Below are positions 11,102-22,899 of a DNA stretch of 64,000 bases, one piece after another. The stretch spans positions 17,470,825 through 17,534,824 of the forward strand of contig JAJEKV010000028.1 of assembly GCA_021234155.1 (NCBI GenBank), in the 5' to 3' direction. Both the position numbers and the translations under genes were made by a program. The notes beneath the pieces were generated by a model. It was given only the letters and a program-made list of their open reading frames with translations, searched no databases and was not told the origin of the DNA. Source of the DNA: Isoetes taiwanensis. Lineage: Eukaryota; Streptophyta; Lycopodiopsida; Isoetales; Isoetaceae. Each line of letters begins with the position of its first letter. The first letter of the stretch is position 1.

Positions 11102-12117
11102 GTACAGCAGTCCCTTAAATTGTTTTTCCGTTGATGCTTCGAAATTTATAATGTTGTCATTCTTAATCTTTTGTGTGGCTTCTAAAGATAAAAAATAGGG
11201 CCTGATTTAAGTCCTACAACCCTGTTATCCTCATTTTTTACAGCCTTCTTTACTTATATGTGATCAAACAATTTGATAGGAGTTTTAGGTCTATGGCGCT
11301 TCTGCTTTCTAGCGTCAGCTATGCATTTTCCTGAACTGTGTTTGCATTATATGCCATGCAGCTTTCTGTAATTTAAGGCTACACCTCGCAGGCTACAACA
11401 GTGTCGCTGTAAGTATCTGTTAATCCCTGTAAGTATCTGTTAGCATGTTTCCACTGGACCAAGACAACTTCAGCTTCATTATAAAAGGTTTGAGATTGAG
11501 TTCAAGTCGGAGATCTTGGTTTATGAAGTATAGACATGGAATATATTTTTTGGCAGATCACTGATTTCATTGTCACACAAGGTTGGTGCTCTCTTTGCAC
11601 ATATTTGGTTTTGCTAGCATTACATTGTAATGGTAGTACAAAAGCTGTGGCCAAAGAGAATTGGTAAACCCAAGCTGCAATATGGAAATAGCAAGGTCAA
11701 AAACATAACTTGGTTACATGCATGCGAGCACATTTTGTGCACATATGACCACACAAGTTGTGCATCACCTTGCCTAATGCATACACTGGTGTTCTGGTGT
11801 TTCGGATTTATAAGCAGTATAATTATGTTAAAGTTTGTATTGCTAAATAGATTCGGCATAGAATAGAGTCCACGTGACATTAAATTAAAGAGTCCATAGA
11901 GAAGGATCTAACTGAAGTTTGGTTTGGTTTAGCGCAATTCTCCATGCTGGTAGCCAAGTTGGTTCAGTTTCTTAAAAAGTAAAAGAACATTTGACATGGA
12001 AAAAGTTATTAATAGATTCCATGTCTAAGGTCCATTCTATTAAAATTTTGGCTTAATTCTGTGGTTCAATTCTCCAATGCCCAAGGTGGTTTTTCTTGAA
12101 AAGCGCCAACCCCCCAA

Positions 12118-12500
12118 ACTACCCAAACGCCAAGACCCCTCAAACCCCTTAAATGTAAAAAGCCCTTTAACAAAAAGGCACATTTTGAATTTTAACAAGG
12201 ACAAAAATTACTTTTTTCCCCTAAATCCAAAATATTTTAAAGAAAAATGCACAAAAGACTTGAACTTAAAAAGGGTCAACACCAAGACCCCTCAAACCCC
12301 TCGAAGGTAAAAAGCCCTTTAACAAAAAGGCACATTTTGAATTTTAATTTGAATTTTAACAAGGACAAGAATACTTTTTTTCCCTAAACGCAAAAATATT
12401 CTAAACAAAAAGGCACAAATGACACCCCTTGAACTTAAAAAAAAAGGCACAAATGACACCCCTTGAACTTAAAAAGAAACAACAATATCTTTTGCCCTCC
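12118..12500 (+). repeat. A-rich duplicated block in Helitron-1
   Basis: A unit with AAGACCCCTCAAACCCCT, GTAAAAAGCCCTTTAACAAA and AAGGCACATTTTGAATTTTA occurs at about 12130 and again at about 12285. Two further short direct repeats of AAAAAGGCACAAATGACACC follow near 12405-12475. Non-coding. Confidence 0.75.
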
Positions 12501-12773
12501 CCCCCCCCTCCCCAAACGTAAAAGCTCTAAACAAGGGTTCACGTATTTTCTAAGTGGTTGATTATAGTGATTGATTTCATACCAGTTAGGGCAGGTATGC
12601 ATCCGCTCTTGAATCCTCCCTTGCCAAAAGTTGCAGATCAAACTCTTGCAATATCTGCAGATCAGAATTGTTAACACATTACTACCCCATTCTTTGTGAA
12701 CAATCATATCGAACGATCACAAAAAGTGAACAATCACATGTAAAGAGCCCACCAACGGTGGGCAATTTACTAG

Positions 12774-13580
12774 TAGTATATATATATATATATATATACC
12801 GGTTTGCGCGCTCTGACCCGGTTTCATACGTTTTTGTCCAAAAATGCATTGAAAGGTTCGTAGTGCACATGCTAGCCTCTTGCCATGCATTCTAGTGTCT
12901 TGTAGCACCCCATTCTAGCTTTTCAATCTATTTTGAACATCATCTTAAAAGAATTCCCACAGTAGCGGGAATTGAACCTCCCAAACCCCGTGCCAACCAC
13001 TAAGGGCGGGCATCGTTTATGTTTGAATTATAATTCTTAATTAAATTTAAGCTTTAATAATGTTAGATAATATTAATGGCCAAGCCTTAGACTTAGAACC
13101 AAGATCCTTAAGCTAGATAGAGACAACATCTGCACTCATCATAGCTTAGTTGTCGCTCTTATCTTGCTAAGTGTCTTCTTGTCTACATATAGGTAGTATA
13201 ATTAAACATTTTTCTTAGAAACCCCAGCTAGTGCCAAGACCTTAGAAATTGTGTCACACGTTGGTATGATACACCAACACACGTTATAGGTGCAATATCA
13301 TCAAGTGTCTTCAGCCATGCCTTTGTATCATAGATAATTATCTAGGAATTCATTCTATCTAGGTAATTCAGTCTAGCACACCAAGTACATCCAGTGAATC
13401 AGTCTCCTTCTACCACCCCATAACAGTAAATAAGTACCTTTCTCAGTGCCTAGTAGAGTACCAAATGCCAAGTGGGTCATTTGAGGTAGAGTGGATAAAG
13501 GCATAAAAATAGGGTTTGTAGAGTAAGTAGATATAAGTAATTGTTCTTGTGGTAGTATTAGTTACCTTGTGCTTAGAGCA
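12774..13580 (+). other. Gypsy-B internal spacer, no gene seen
   Basis: The stretch begins with the other half of the AT microsatellite split by Helitron-1. It continues as AT-rich sequence with short stop-laden frames only. Confidence 0.6.
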
Positions 13581-15600
13581 ATAAAATAGGTCAGGAGAAC
13601 CTTCGTTGCGGATCCTCGAGCCTCGACAGTAGAGACACTCGACAACATCAACGAATTGAAAGCAGAGGGCAAACTTATGGAGGAAACTTCAGCAAATCAA
13701 AGGCCAAGAAGGTGTACAGGGAAGCCCGAACACGAAAAATAAAGAAGAGGCCAAAGGAAGGACGATTGCGACATCAAAAATAGATACAAGACTTGCCAAG
13801 AGGGCTATGCAACAGCCAATGGCCATCATGGCACTTATAAAATAGATCACATTAGCTCCTAGTCAAGGATATTCTCCAAGTGCCATATTGTCTCGAGGAA
13901 GGGCCCGACATCGATGACTAATGTCAGAGATACGCCACCAACAAGTAGACGACTCCATCAACTCAGGACATCAAGAGTTCTGAAGGATGAGACTGAACAT
14001 ACCTCCTAGGAAGGGCAACTATAGCAGATATAGAGGCCATAGTAGTATCAGATTCAGACTTCAAGCAAACATGCTTCGACTAAGGAGGTATTACAAGCCA
14101 GCAAGGGTGAGCTTCTCAGGAATAGGAATATGGCAAACTGCAACAAACTTCTTCCTCATCAGCCCCGATACTTCAGAGCAGCTGCATCAACCTCGACAGC
14201 ACCATCTCAAGATCACGACAATCTTCTACTTTAGAGATTAGAGGTCAAACACAATCAAGAAGAGGCATCACGAGGGACCAAATACCAGCATTATTAATTG
14301 ATCAGTCAAGATTAGTCCCTGCAGATGGATGCAAACAAACTTCTCTCAGAAAAAGAAGTTGCACAGTTAGAAGTGGTAAAGCACTCGACATTGTCTTCAG
14401 CCTTGTAACAGCAGCATGTGGCCGCCAAGATGAAGAATCAAATCAACAAGGTAAACACAACAACATCAATTCAGGAGTTAGAAGAATCATCCTCGAATCT
14501 AATAACCTTCAAAGCAGATGAGTTAAACACGAAAGATTCTACGCTTGGGTGAACATTACCTTCAAGCTCTTGGGATGCGACAATCGAAAGCGTTATGTTA
14601 TCTACATCAGCAAGTCCACTAAGAGGGATAATGTTAATGAAGGTAATCAGCATCAACATTAAGGACGAGCAGAGTCAGAATATGTTCAATGAAAGAAAGC
14701 AGGGCACTTGAATGATCATACAACTCCAAGGATACCAGATTCTTTTCAACAAATTATGGATCATCGCCTTGCTACTCCAACGACTAACGACTACACCAGC
14801 TTTAAGCAAGCTAGAGGACCTATCAGATAGTTGAGTTTCTTAGAATTATGGGTGATAGCATCCATGATGGGATAGGGACGAAATTTCGAGTAGTTTTTGT
14901 CTTTTCTTTTAGAAGATGGACCCAAGAATTGAGCAAAGCTTCAAGGATTGGGAAGAAAATATATGGAGTACAACAATTGTATACATTGCTGGCAGATATC
15001 CAACATATTGGAACCTCTTCGTGAGCTTGATCACCTCGCTAAGAAGGATTCAATAATAGGATAACCGTTGACCATGTATATGACGAGTACTTCCGCAGCA
15101 TAAGGAATAATCCGACCAAATGAAGGGAAGCAATCTAATAAGTCCGGCCAACTTCTTAGATGGCATCAACTCAAAGGTGGGACTATTTCAAGAGGGCAAT
15201 AAGTAAGAAAGGGGAGATCCTAGAGTATAGATTAGATCTAAAACAAGAATAATTATCTAATCATATAGTTTTCTATGTGTGCCCAAAAGTAATGTCATGC
15301 TGACTAAACTTGTGGCCATAAGATTTATGTAAGTAGTTCTTTAACTTGTAATTTTGCACCTTCTAGATGGCGGACATCTTTAAGAGCAACACTCTTAAGT
15401 CTAAATCTAGGCCATGGATTAAGGCAAGGCCGAAGTAATTGGCAGCACCAATGGAACAAGAGTCAAGTTCGACATCAACCTTAAGCGAAGCAAAGTAGAG
15501 CATCGACACCAACTTATGTACTTTGGCAACTATGACCTCATAATAAGCATGCAATATTAAAGCTGGCTAAAGCAATAATTGATTATTATAAGCAAGAGAT
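13580..15600 (+). pseudogene. Gypsy-B gag-protease remnant
   Basis: This is a heavily mutated coding remnant. A possible zinc-knuckle trace (KKAGHLNDH) is read near 14690-14730. Around 15390-15556 a protease C-terminal trace is readable: KSKSRPW, then GNYDLIISMQY, matching KFKPRP and GKYDLIVGMEY in Gypsy-A. Stops and frameshifts occur every few dozen codons. The assignment rests on these short matches plus position upstream of RT. Confidence 0.5.
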
Positions 15601-15959
15601 ACTTATCCCAAAGACCAAAGGGCAAGTACCTTATAATTTAAGTTAAGTAATTCCAATCGTTACAACGCATGTCGATTAAAAGGCAATTACTTAAGTGCAT
15701 CATGAGGAATGAGGTCATACATAAGCTACAAGTTGTCGACCCCACCATAAGAGTAAGAAGGAAGATGCTACTTGAAACAGCTTGCCTTGGCCAATTTCTA
15801 AGTAATTAAGAAGTCCCATGATATATCCCTTGATGAAATTTGAGAGCCTTTGCTCTATAGAAGCATAGAGACTGAAATCACTCTTGCACTTGGGATCGCG
15901 AGCCGATCAGCAAGGCTCTTTATAGAATCAACACTTCCGCTAGCGAGCTCAAGAAGCAG

Positions 15960-16440
15960 TTGTAGGAGTTGATTGACTTGGGGACCCTTTCGGCCAAGAT
16001 GGAAGTCTAAAGATGTATATCAACCATGGGCAGCTCAACAAGCAAACGACATAACGGATCAGCCCCAAGAAGCAGGATTCTTCTACAAAATCGACGTAAG
16101 CTCGGGCAATCAGCAAATAAGGATGAAGGGGAAGATAATTATAAGACTCCTTCAGAACACGGTATGGGCACTATGATTTCCAAAGAATGCCCCTAAGTCT
16201 ATGGAATGCTCCACCAACTTGTATGCATTTGAGGACGACATCTTCGAAGATTCCTTGGATGATTTCTTCATCAATTCTCTTCGACGACATCGTGATCTAC
16301 AGCAAATCAATGGAAGAGCATGCAGCCGTGGAGATGTTAAGACGTCGCCACTCATTGGCAAGCTTTTGAAGCAGCAATTTGCAATGCCATCTCCACTTCG
16401 GCAAGCGAATTCGGCAAGAAGATAGAAGAAGCCATCTACC
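15960..16440 (+). pseudogene. Gypsy-B reverse transcriptase remnant
   Basis: Readable traces of the RT palm include FYKIDVSSGNQQIRM (compare [15 protein letters not shown] in Gypsy-A) at 16080-16130, then the catalytic block DDIVIYSKSMEEHA at about 16283-16325. The second is in a different frame from the first. Large parts of fingers, thumb and the RNase H domain are missing or unreadable. The gene cannot encode an enzyme. Confidence 0.8.
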
Positions 16441-16559
16441 CCAACATGGAGTTCAAGCACATAATGGGCTAGTCTTTGCAAGAGTGCAAGGATTAAGATT
16501 AAGAAAGAGAAACCTTCAAATATTTTAAAAGGAAGGTAATCTCTAATAGCAAAGAACAA

Positions 16560-17865
16560 TTATGCGTACCCAAAGTATAAAAAGTAAGAAAAATCTTCCA
16601 GGACACGCATAATAGCCCTATTTCCGGCCATGCAAAATTTATAAAGGCCTACTTCAAGATTAGAAGTAGCTACGTCTGACCGGATATGAAGAAGCAGATA
16701 ATCAGACATATCCAAGAATGTCAGTGCAGCCAGCGGACAAGGGCGGAACAACTTCGAATTCCAGGAGTCATCAAGGGCGGTGCCAGACACCAAGCGGGAA
16801 GTCATCAGCATGGGTTTTATAGTTGGCCTTCCAAGGACAACAAGAAGCTTTGAAGCCTTGATGGTTGTGGTATATAGCTTAGCAAAAGGGCACATGCTTG
16901 CCATGCCACACCATAGACACCGCCTTGGCTCTGGCCGTGTGGTCTACATAGGAGATCTTTTAGGCTGCATGGAATGCAATGCCGCAGTCGATCATCACCA
17001 AAAAGAGATCCGAAGTTCTTTAGCGACGTTTAGCAAGACTTCTTCAACACGAGCTGCACCAACTTGTTGATGAGTTTTGCTTATCATTTGCAGTCAAATC
17101 GGCAAAGGGACCGCACCAACACAATTTTGGAGAGCACGTTGAGAAACTATGATTGGAACAAGTAATCCAAATGGGCCGAGTACATCCACCTGGTCAATTA
17201 CGTACAATAATATGAAGCAAGAGTCATCGAAGATGTCTCCTCCATGATCGATTCATGATTATCAATGCTTGACCCTAGTTATGTGGCATAATCTAGTGCC
17301 CTAGGTGGAAGTTTCTCAACAACGATCACGGGAGCTTTTGGTAGAAGTGTGGGAATATCTTCAAACAAAGATGGGCACATCCAAGAGTCTAGCGATAGAC
17401 ATAAAACTCCTCGAGAGTTGTTTTGTTGTGAGAGATAAAGTTTGGCTCAAGCAAAGGTTAAGCAAGGGAAGCTTCGCATCGGCAATTGTAAGAAGCTCGC
17501 CCCTAGGTGGGCCGGTCCGTTCAAGATCTTGAAGAAGAGTGGGCTCCCAAGCCTACAAGTTGGACCTCTCAGCCCACCTTAAGGTCTTCCATGTGAGTTT
17601 ATTGAAAAGGCACGATCCTAACCCTGAGGAGGTTTTGGATACTCCAACTTTGTTGGAAATGACGGGAGGATCAAGTTGAAATTGTGCCTGAATTGCTTCT
17701 TGATAAGTCATTCAAGAGGACTAGGTGATCTAAATTCCTCCAGCAGTTGGTCAAGTGGAAGCACTTGCCCGTGAAGACACGGTCTGGGTATTGAAGCAGG
17801 ATTTGGAGAAGCAATACCCAGAGTTTATGAAGGAGTTGATGGGCGAGTCGTCTCCGAATTGATCG
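16560..17865 (+). pseudogene. Gypsy-B integrase and chromodomain remnant
   Basis: Traces in order are a zinc-binding-domain relic around 16600-16740; integrase core REVISMGFIVGLPRT and DALMVVV-like text at 16795-16875 (catalytic Asp of MDF changed to Gly); a relic of the DG-rich catalytic region near 17040-17110; and DKVWLKQ near 17440. Next come FHVSLLKRHDPNPEEVLDTP (17590-17650) and a chromodomain relic ending TVWVLKQDLEKQYPEFM (17780-17830). Many stops and shifts break the frame. The order and motifs match the intact integrase of Gypsy-A. Confidence 0.85.
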
Positions 17866-17964
17866 ACGCCGACTTGCCAGGAGGTTAGCTTAGTATGTTT
17901 CTTAGTTAGCCTTAAGTTCTGGCTCATGTATTCTAGTTAGTAGAGTGCATGTGCCAGAATCTTG

Positions 17965-18345
17965 GAACGTGTGGGCGATGATGGGATACGCCTTTAAGGC
18001 ATTCTCTAGGCCAGCACGCACCAAGAGGTGCGCATGACCATTAGGGTCATGTGAGTGAGGATTGAGGCATGGTGGGCGATGATGGGACATCGATCGGATG
18101 CTCTCTATGCCGCGATGCGGGGTACGCACACCTGGCCGTAGGAGGGTCATGGTGAAGGTCAAAGTGATCATGCGCAATGATGGGATCGTGAGACGTTCCC
18201 TAGCTTAAAACCCTTGGGGCATGATGCACTAGGGGTACTCGGCACCGGGTAACCGAGTACAAGGTAGCACTTGATCATGGGCGATGATAGGATCATCTTA
18301 AATGGTCCTTAAGCTCAAATCCGAAAGGGCCATGATCGAGTGCAA
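17965..18345 (+). repeat. Degenerate ~100-bp repeats around GGGCGATGATGGGA
   Basis: The core G(T)GGGCGATGATGGGA recurs near 17971, 18072, 18170 and 18277, each time followed by similar text (CTCTAGGCC or CTCTATGCC). The block lies in the 3' untranslated spacer of Gypsy-B, between the chromodomain and the polypurine tract. Its role is unknown. Confidence 0.65.
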
Positions 18346-18760
18346 GGTAGTAGGGTAACCTTGAGTTAGTAGTTCGGCTCAAGGAGGTAGGTAAGGGGGG
18401 TGGTCCCCTAAAACCACAAACTTATTAACTTATATAACGTAATGTGCTACTTGTGCAGGCCAGTGAAGGGAAGCATGAAGGAGGGAGCACGTTACGAGAA
18501 GATAGGAGTCATAGATTTTAGACTAACTATGAACTCCTAAAGTTGTTGTAATAATATTATGTGTATACTTTGATAATAATAGTTGTTATAGCTATATAAT
18601 TTTGTATAACTTATAAATTTAGCTTTATAATTACATAATAAGTAATTAACGAAAAGTTGATCTTTTCAATAGAGTTAAGTTCATATATTCTTGTTGTGTG
18701 CTTTTGCAGGATTAGAGTAGGTTCGTCACCTTAGCGCAATGCTGAGGACAGCATTGTCCT

Positions 18761-18773
18761 AAGGGGGGGAGAA
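18761..18773 (+). other. Polypurine tract of Gypsy-B
   Basis: AAGGGGGGGAGAA abuts the 3' LTR start. It is preceded by AATGCTGAGGACAGCATT, a sequence nearly repeated before the Gypsy-C tract. It primes plus-strand synthesis in LTR retrotransposons. Confidence 0.9.
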
Positions 18774-20413
18774 TGTGACGTTCCAGGGGAATATACGCTA
18801 TAAATACGTATATTCCTGGACCCGTCACTATACAAGTCTATCTTCATAGCCTTGTATACCATAGATTGTGGCACTAGGGAGCATGACTAAGTTATTCATA
18901 TAACTTAGCCAACCTTAGGTTAAGACCATTTTCCACGTGGCCTTAACCTATTGGGCACCCGCCACACGGTCTTACCCTATTGGAGTCACGTGGCATAACA
19001 TGTGAACCCTAACCTATAAAGGCCTAAACCCTAACCCTAGGCCTCTTTTCTGGCTCCAACAGTCTGGGAACCTTCTTCGCGCTCGAAACTCCGTTTCGAG
19101 AACCGTCTCCGCCGGGGCACAAAGATAGCATGGCAGCCCCCAGAGCGTGAGCGCATCAGCAGGAGTGGGAGCTACCTCGAACACTTCGAAGACCATGGAG
19201 ATGCCAGGATTGGGAGGGAGTGCTTCTGGAGCAGGTATGTAGAGTAGTGCTCTTGGTAGATCATCTGGAAGTTAGCACTCCAGATGGGTTAGTATTTCGT
19301 AGCTAGAGTAGAGCCATCCTAGAACCCTTATTCAACATCTTGAATCCTAATCAAGGAACCCTAACTGTAAGTTAGATATGTATGATTAGGTTAAGATGTT
19401 CTTATGATGTTTATCATGATATGATGTACGTGATGTTGGTTGATCATGTTCCTCCTCTTGTATTGGGAAGGGGGGTAGAGACCTAGAGCCATATGTAGTA
19501 TGCTCCTAGTGTAGATCCCTTAGTTCCTATTAGTTGCGGCCTGTGCATAGGAACCCACCGGGCTATGGAGGCTATGATGTGACTCAGCACTACACAACGG
19601 GGCTAGAGGCAATGCGGAGGGAGGATCCTTGCCGAGTGGGGGCTACGGGGGATCCCATAGTGGGCTAGGCTTATGGTCGGTCACTTCGTGTGGGCGAGCA
19701 TGGGTCCGACACCTCTGGCGATGGTGTCGCTCCGCCTCTCAAGAGTTGCAAGTGTCGGCTTGGCTCTTGTTTTGGGGGTTGATCGGGTATGAATGGTGTG
19801 TGTCGCCAATGATTCTCTAGCGCAGTGGAACCTCTAGACCCCTGAAGGGGAGATGCAACCCTTCCTGCCTCGACGGACCAGGGGAGATGCAACTTTGGAG
19901 TAGTCCCGATGGGTGATGCCATGGGATTGCGTGTCCTGAAGGCTAGAGTCATGCGAGCCCGATTGAGCCCATCTGCAAAGTATGCACGTGGGGGCGGATG
20001 GAGTGGTCAACCCTAGCCATTGTCTTATGCCAGCCCTTGCCATTGTTATGACTCGGGTGCTGCTCTATCTTGAGGCCTAGCCACCACTCATCCCCTTATG
20101 AGTCAGAGCCATGGGTAGGAGCTCTTATGTTTTATGGTTTATGATTATCTTCTTTGCTCTTATGGATATGTGATGGACTACCCTTTGAGGTAGTATGTTG
20201 TATTGCTATTGCTAGTTCTGACGTTGTTTATGCTTCCGCTGTGATAGGAGCCCATAGGGGAAGGGCGCGCAAGACACCTTCGTGTCCCCTGCCCGCACTA
20301 GGATTCTCTCAGAGTGCGGGTTAGACGGAGGGCCCATGCGGTTGATGGACCGGATGGGGGATTTCCTGCCGAATGTACGGCCGGGCGCCGTATATTTAGC
20401 AGGGAGCGTCACA
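18774..20413 (+). repeat. Gypsy-B 3' LTR (1640 bp)
   Basis: It begins TGTGACGTTCC and ends GGGAGCGTCACA, followed by the target duplication CAGCC. It matches the 5' LTR apart from the 1.65-kb insertion and short indels. It carries the same TATA (19015) and telobox (19024-19040) pair. Parts also resemble the Gypsy-C LTR (GCGGCCTGTGCA, GGGGCGGATGGAGTGG). Confidence 0.95.
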
Positions 20414-20418
20414 CAGCC

Positions 20419-20472
20419 CAGGTGAAGAAGTTCCTAGAGGATAATCCATCCTACCGGCGATATCAAGAATAG
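20419..20472 (+). pseudogene. Gypsy-A upstream ORF 'AB', C-terminal end (resumed after Gypsy-B)
   Basis: Immediately after the second CAGCC copy the AB frame continues for 17 codons to TAG 20470-20472. Joining 4232 to 20419 keeps the reading frame without a change, so Gypsy-B is the sole cause of the break at this point. The tail is lysine/arginine-rich. Confidence 0.8.
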
Positions 20473-21149
20473 TTAGAAATCTTGATCCCGGAAGTTTCTA
20501 TTTTTTGTATTAACATATTATAAAATATGAATATAACTTCTTTTTGCACTTTGAATGTTTTGTTGATGTAATTTTGCCCCACAATTATACCAACATCTTA
20601 TATTATAATGTTATTGTGTAAGTGTTGGACCCAGCCCTAAATCCAAAGGCTGGGATTTAGGGTTGAGAATTTATGGTTGAGATTTGGACACCTAGGAACC
20701 CTAAAATAAACAAAAGGTCGTGAGGTTTTTTTTGGCTATGGCGGCTAGCCTACTTTGCCACCAAACAGGGCCCTGTTTATCGTTGACCGTTTAAAAATGC
20801 TCAAAAAAGAATGTGGATCCGGCGGCCGCATCTCTGGCTATGGCGACCTTCAACGGGAACAGTTATTCTTGCCAGTCGAGCTTACGGTAGCAGAGCACAA
20901 AGAACTCTAAGTTTTCATTTTAGAATCTTGCTCTCTCTCTCTGCGGCGATGGAGTTCCAGCAATTTTTAGCGACAGAAGATGCTCTGATAGCAAAAACTC
21001 TGCATCTGGAATTGCATGATGCAAAGGCTGGTTGAGAAGAAGAATGGATGATGGAAGTAGAAGCAGGGATAATGAAGATTGGCTTTGCCGATATAGCAAT
21101 GGAGGCAATCGTAAAGGACTACGGTTCTAGGGTTCTTCATTTTCATGTC

Positions 21150-21251
21150 TTTTATACCTTTGGATAAAGCTCGATCTGCCATAGCCAAAGCTAGGCCTGG
21201 AGCACCAGCTTGCTACTTTGGTATTACAAGAAAGGGCTTTCATCCATCTGT
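21150..21251 (+). pseudogene. Exon-like fragment in Helitron-2, unrecognised
   Basis: The frame LDKARSAIAKARPGAPACYF and about ten more residues runs to a GT donor (CATCTG|TAAGTT) at about 21251. The preceding 20.8-21.1 kb has several short ATG frames, but none is convincing. It may be a captured exon of the same gene as the downstream LRR or of another gene. Confidence 0.35.
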
Positions 21252-21345
21252 AAGTTTTGATTTTTCTGGTTCTAGCTTAGTGTACTTTATGAGTTTTAGT
21301 GTATGGTTTTAGTTTATTAGTGTACTTTATGAGGAACTTTGTTGC

Positions 21346-21520
21346 CAACAGTGGCTTCTCCGGCAAAATTTCAAGCTCCATTGCAAATCTCACCTCTCTA
21401 AAAAAGCTCACTTTCTCCAATGACGAGTTCACAGGCTCGATTCTGGCATGGATTGGGTGTTTATCTAAGCTTTAAAACACTTAGGGTGGATTATAATTTC
21501 TTAATGGTTCAATTCTAGCA
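21346..21520 (+). pseudogene. Captured leucine-rich repeat fragment (LRR receptor-like)
   Basis: The frame reads GFSGKISSSIANLTSLKKL, then NDEFTGSI and a following LRVDYNFLNGSI after a small frameshift. This is the plant extracellular LRR pattern found in LRR receptor kinases and receptor-like proteins. Only about two repeats are present, with a stop at 21473. It is a captured fragment inside Helitron-2, not a gene. Confidence 0.7.
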
Positions 21521-21529
21521 GGGATGGCA

Positions 21530-22890
21530 GAGCATGTCATTGGCTTGCATGGCAGCATAGCATGGAGTCAGTATCTACGTTGCTTTTGCACGACTTATAA
21601 AGAGCAGATCTGTGGAATAAATCCGGCGATGATTATAGACTTCTGGAGCTTGATCCAACAGTGTAAGATATGAATGAGCTGCTCTCCTCCACCATTTGTT
21701 TAGTGCAATTAACACTCTCTACTAACAGGGGCTAGCTCTTAACTTTTATAGCTGGATGTGAAGACCCAACATGCTAGCTATGGCGAAGTTGCATAATGAC
21801 AGACAACTTAAATACTGCCATTACTACATAGTTATGTCACCATATCAAAGATCATCACTCTTAGGGGGCAGGAAAGACTAGCATTGGCGATATTAAGATA
21901 CAAAGGAGCAAACGCGTATCCATCACTCAGATGCAACGAGCTTATGCAGGTGACTTTGATGCCATTCATAGATCTGCTAAATACTTGAACTTAACAGAAA
22001 TGCCAGGCATGCACCCAGGTCCATATCTAAATGTCTTGGGATTCGTATTTAAAATTCTGAGATAGTGTCTACTTGAAATGCTATTTTGCATCTTGAATAA
22101 CCTTTAACTGGTAGCAGAACTTATCACAATTTTCTAAATTCCAAGAATAGCAGTACTTATCACCATTTTCTAAATTTCATGTCATTCAAGACCTCTGGCA
22201 GTCCAAGGATAATGGCATGGTCCCTGGCTATGCAGAGAGGTATGATATTTCTTCTCTCTCTCTTTTTCAGCTTTTGCAATGGCACTGCCCTGAAATATGG
22301 CCAACAGACACCTTATATACCATGTAACAAAAAGTTACATTATTTACCATATTTACCATGTAACAAACACCTTTGTATCAAAAGTAATCTCTGTTGAAGC
22401 ATTAACAATTAAGATTTCTCTTCTTTCACATTGATTTGCTCGCAAATGCATGTATGCTTATCATATACATATACAATATGACTTCAGTAAGTAAATTCCC
22501 ATCTACAATAATAGTAGTAGTTATTATAATAAAGATATGCCTTTGTCTGAAGCCCATTTATTTCTTCCCATTTAATGACAGATTTGACATTTTTCACTAG
22601 AGGCCAGTCAGATAAGCTATATTATCACAAAGTTATGCAAACTTTTTGTCATTTATGTTCCATTTTTGCTTTTTCTCTTTATTTCTTACCAAGTATTATG
22701 GTATAGTACAACCATCCCCTAGCCCTTACCAACATTAGGCAACATCCATTTAGCTAGATGGATTATCTGATGTACTTATATTTGTTACATGCACTTTTAT
22801 ATATTTTGCATACATTATCTCAATATGACTTTACTGCATTCAATCAAAAAGAATTTCAATATAAATAAACACAATATAATGTAGCGATCA
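21530..22890 (+). other. Helitron-2 filler, no gene seen
   Basis: AT-rich sequence with only short frames. The longest (22179-22397) has no recognisable features. Confidence 0.6.
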
Positions 22891-22899
22891 CATGAGTAA

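Larger units (their letters stand above)
9802..12773 (+). mobile_element. Helitron-1 (non-autonomous, carries gene fragments)
   Basis: The 5' end is TC at 9802, preceded by A. The 3' end is CTAG at 12770-12773, followed by T. A 7-bp-stem hairpin GCCCACCAACGGTGGGC (12747-12763) sits 6 nt before the CTAG. There is no target duplication, and the site is an AT microsatellite, as expected for A|T insertion. The terminal motif TATATTATAATGTTATTG (from 9809) and the hairpin-TTACTAG end recur in Helitron-2. No Rep/helicase ORF is present. Interior sequences include an SPF45-like segment and an exon-like frame. Confidence 0.88.
4233..20413 (+). mobile_element. Gypsy-B, complete but decayed chromodomain Ty3/gypsy element
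   Basis: The element is bounded by LTRs that begin TGTGACG and end CGTCACA, and flanked by a 5-bp target duplication CAGCC (4228-4232 and 20414-20418). A primer-binding site complementary to initiator tRNA-Met follows the 5' LTR, and a polypurine tract precedes the 3' LTR. Its pol remnants (RT about 16 kb, integrase 16.6-17.5 kb, chromodomain to 17.9 kb) are riddled with stops and frameshifts. It inserted into ORF AB of Gypsy-A. Later insertions into it are a repeat in the 5' LTR and Helitron-1. It cannot be autonomous now. Confidence 0.93.

Noticed and set aside
20813-20832. GGATCCGGCGGCCGC, resembling a BamHI-NotI cloning linker
   Set aside because: No other vector sequence nearby; it sits within Helitron-2 filler and is most likely chance.
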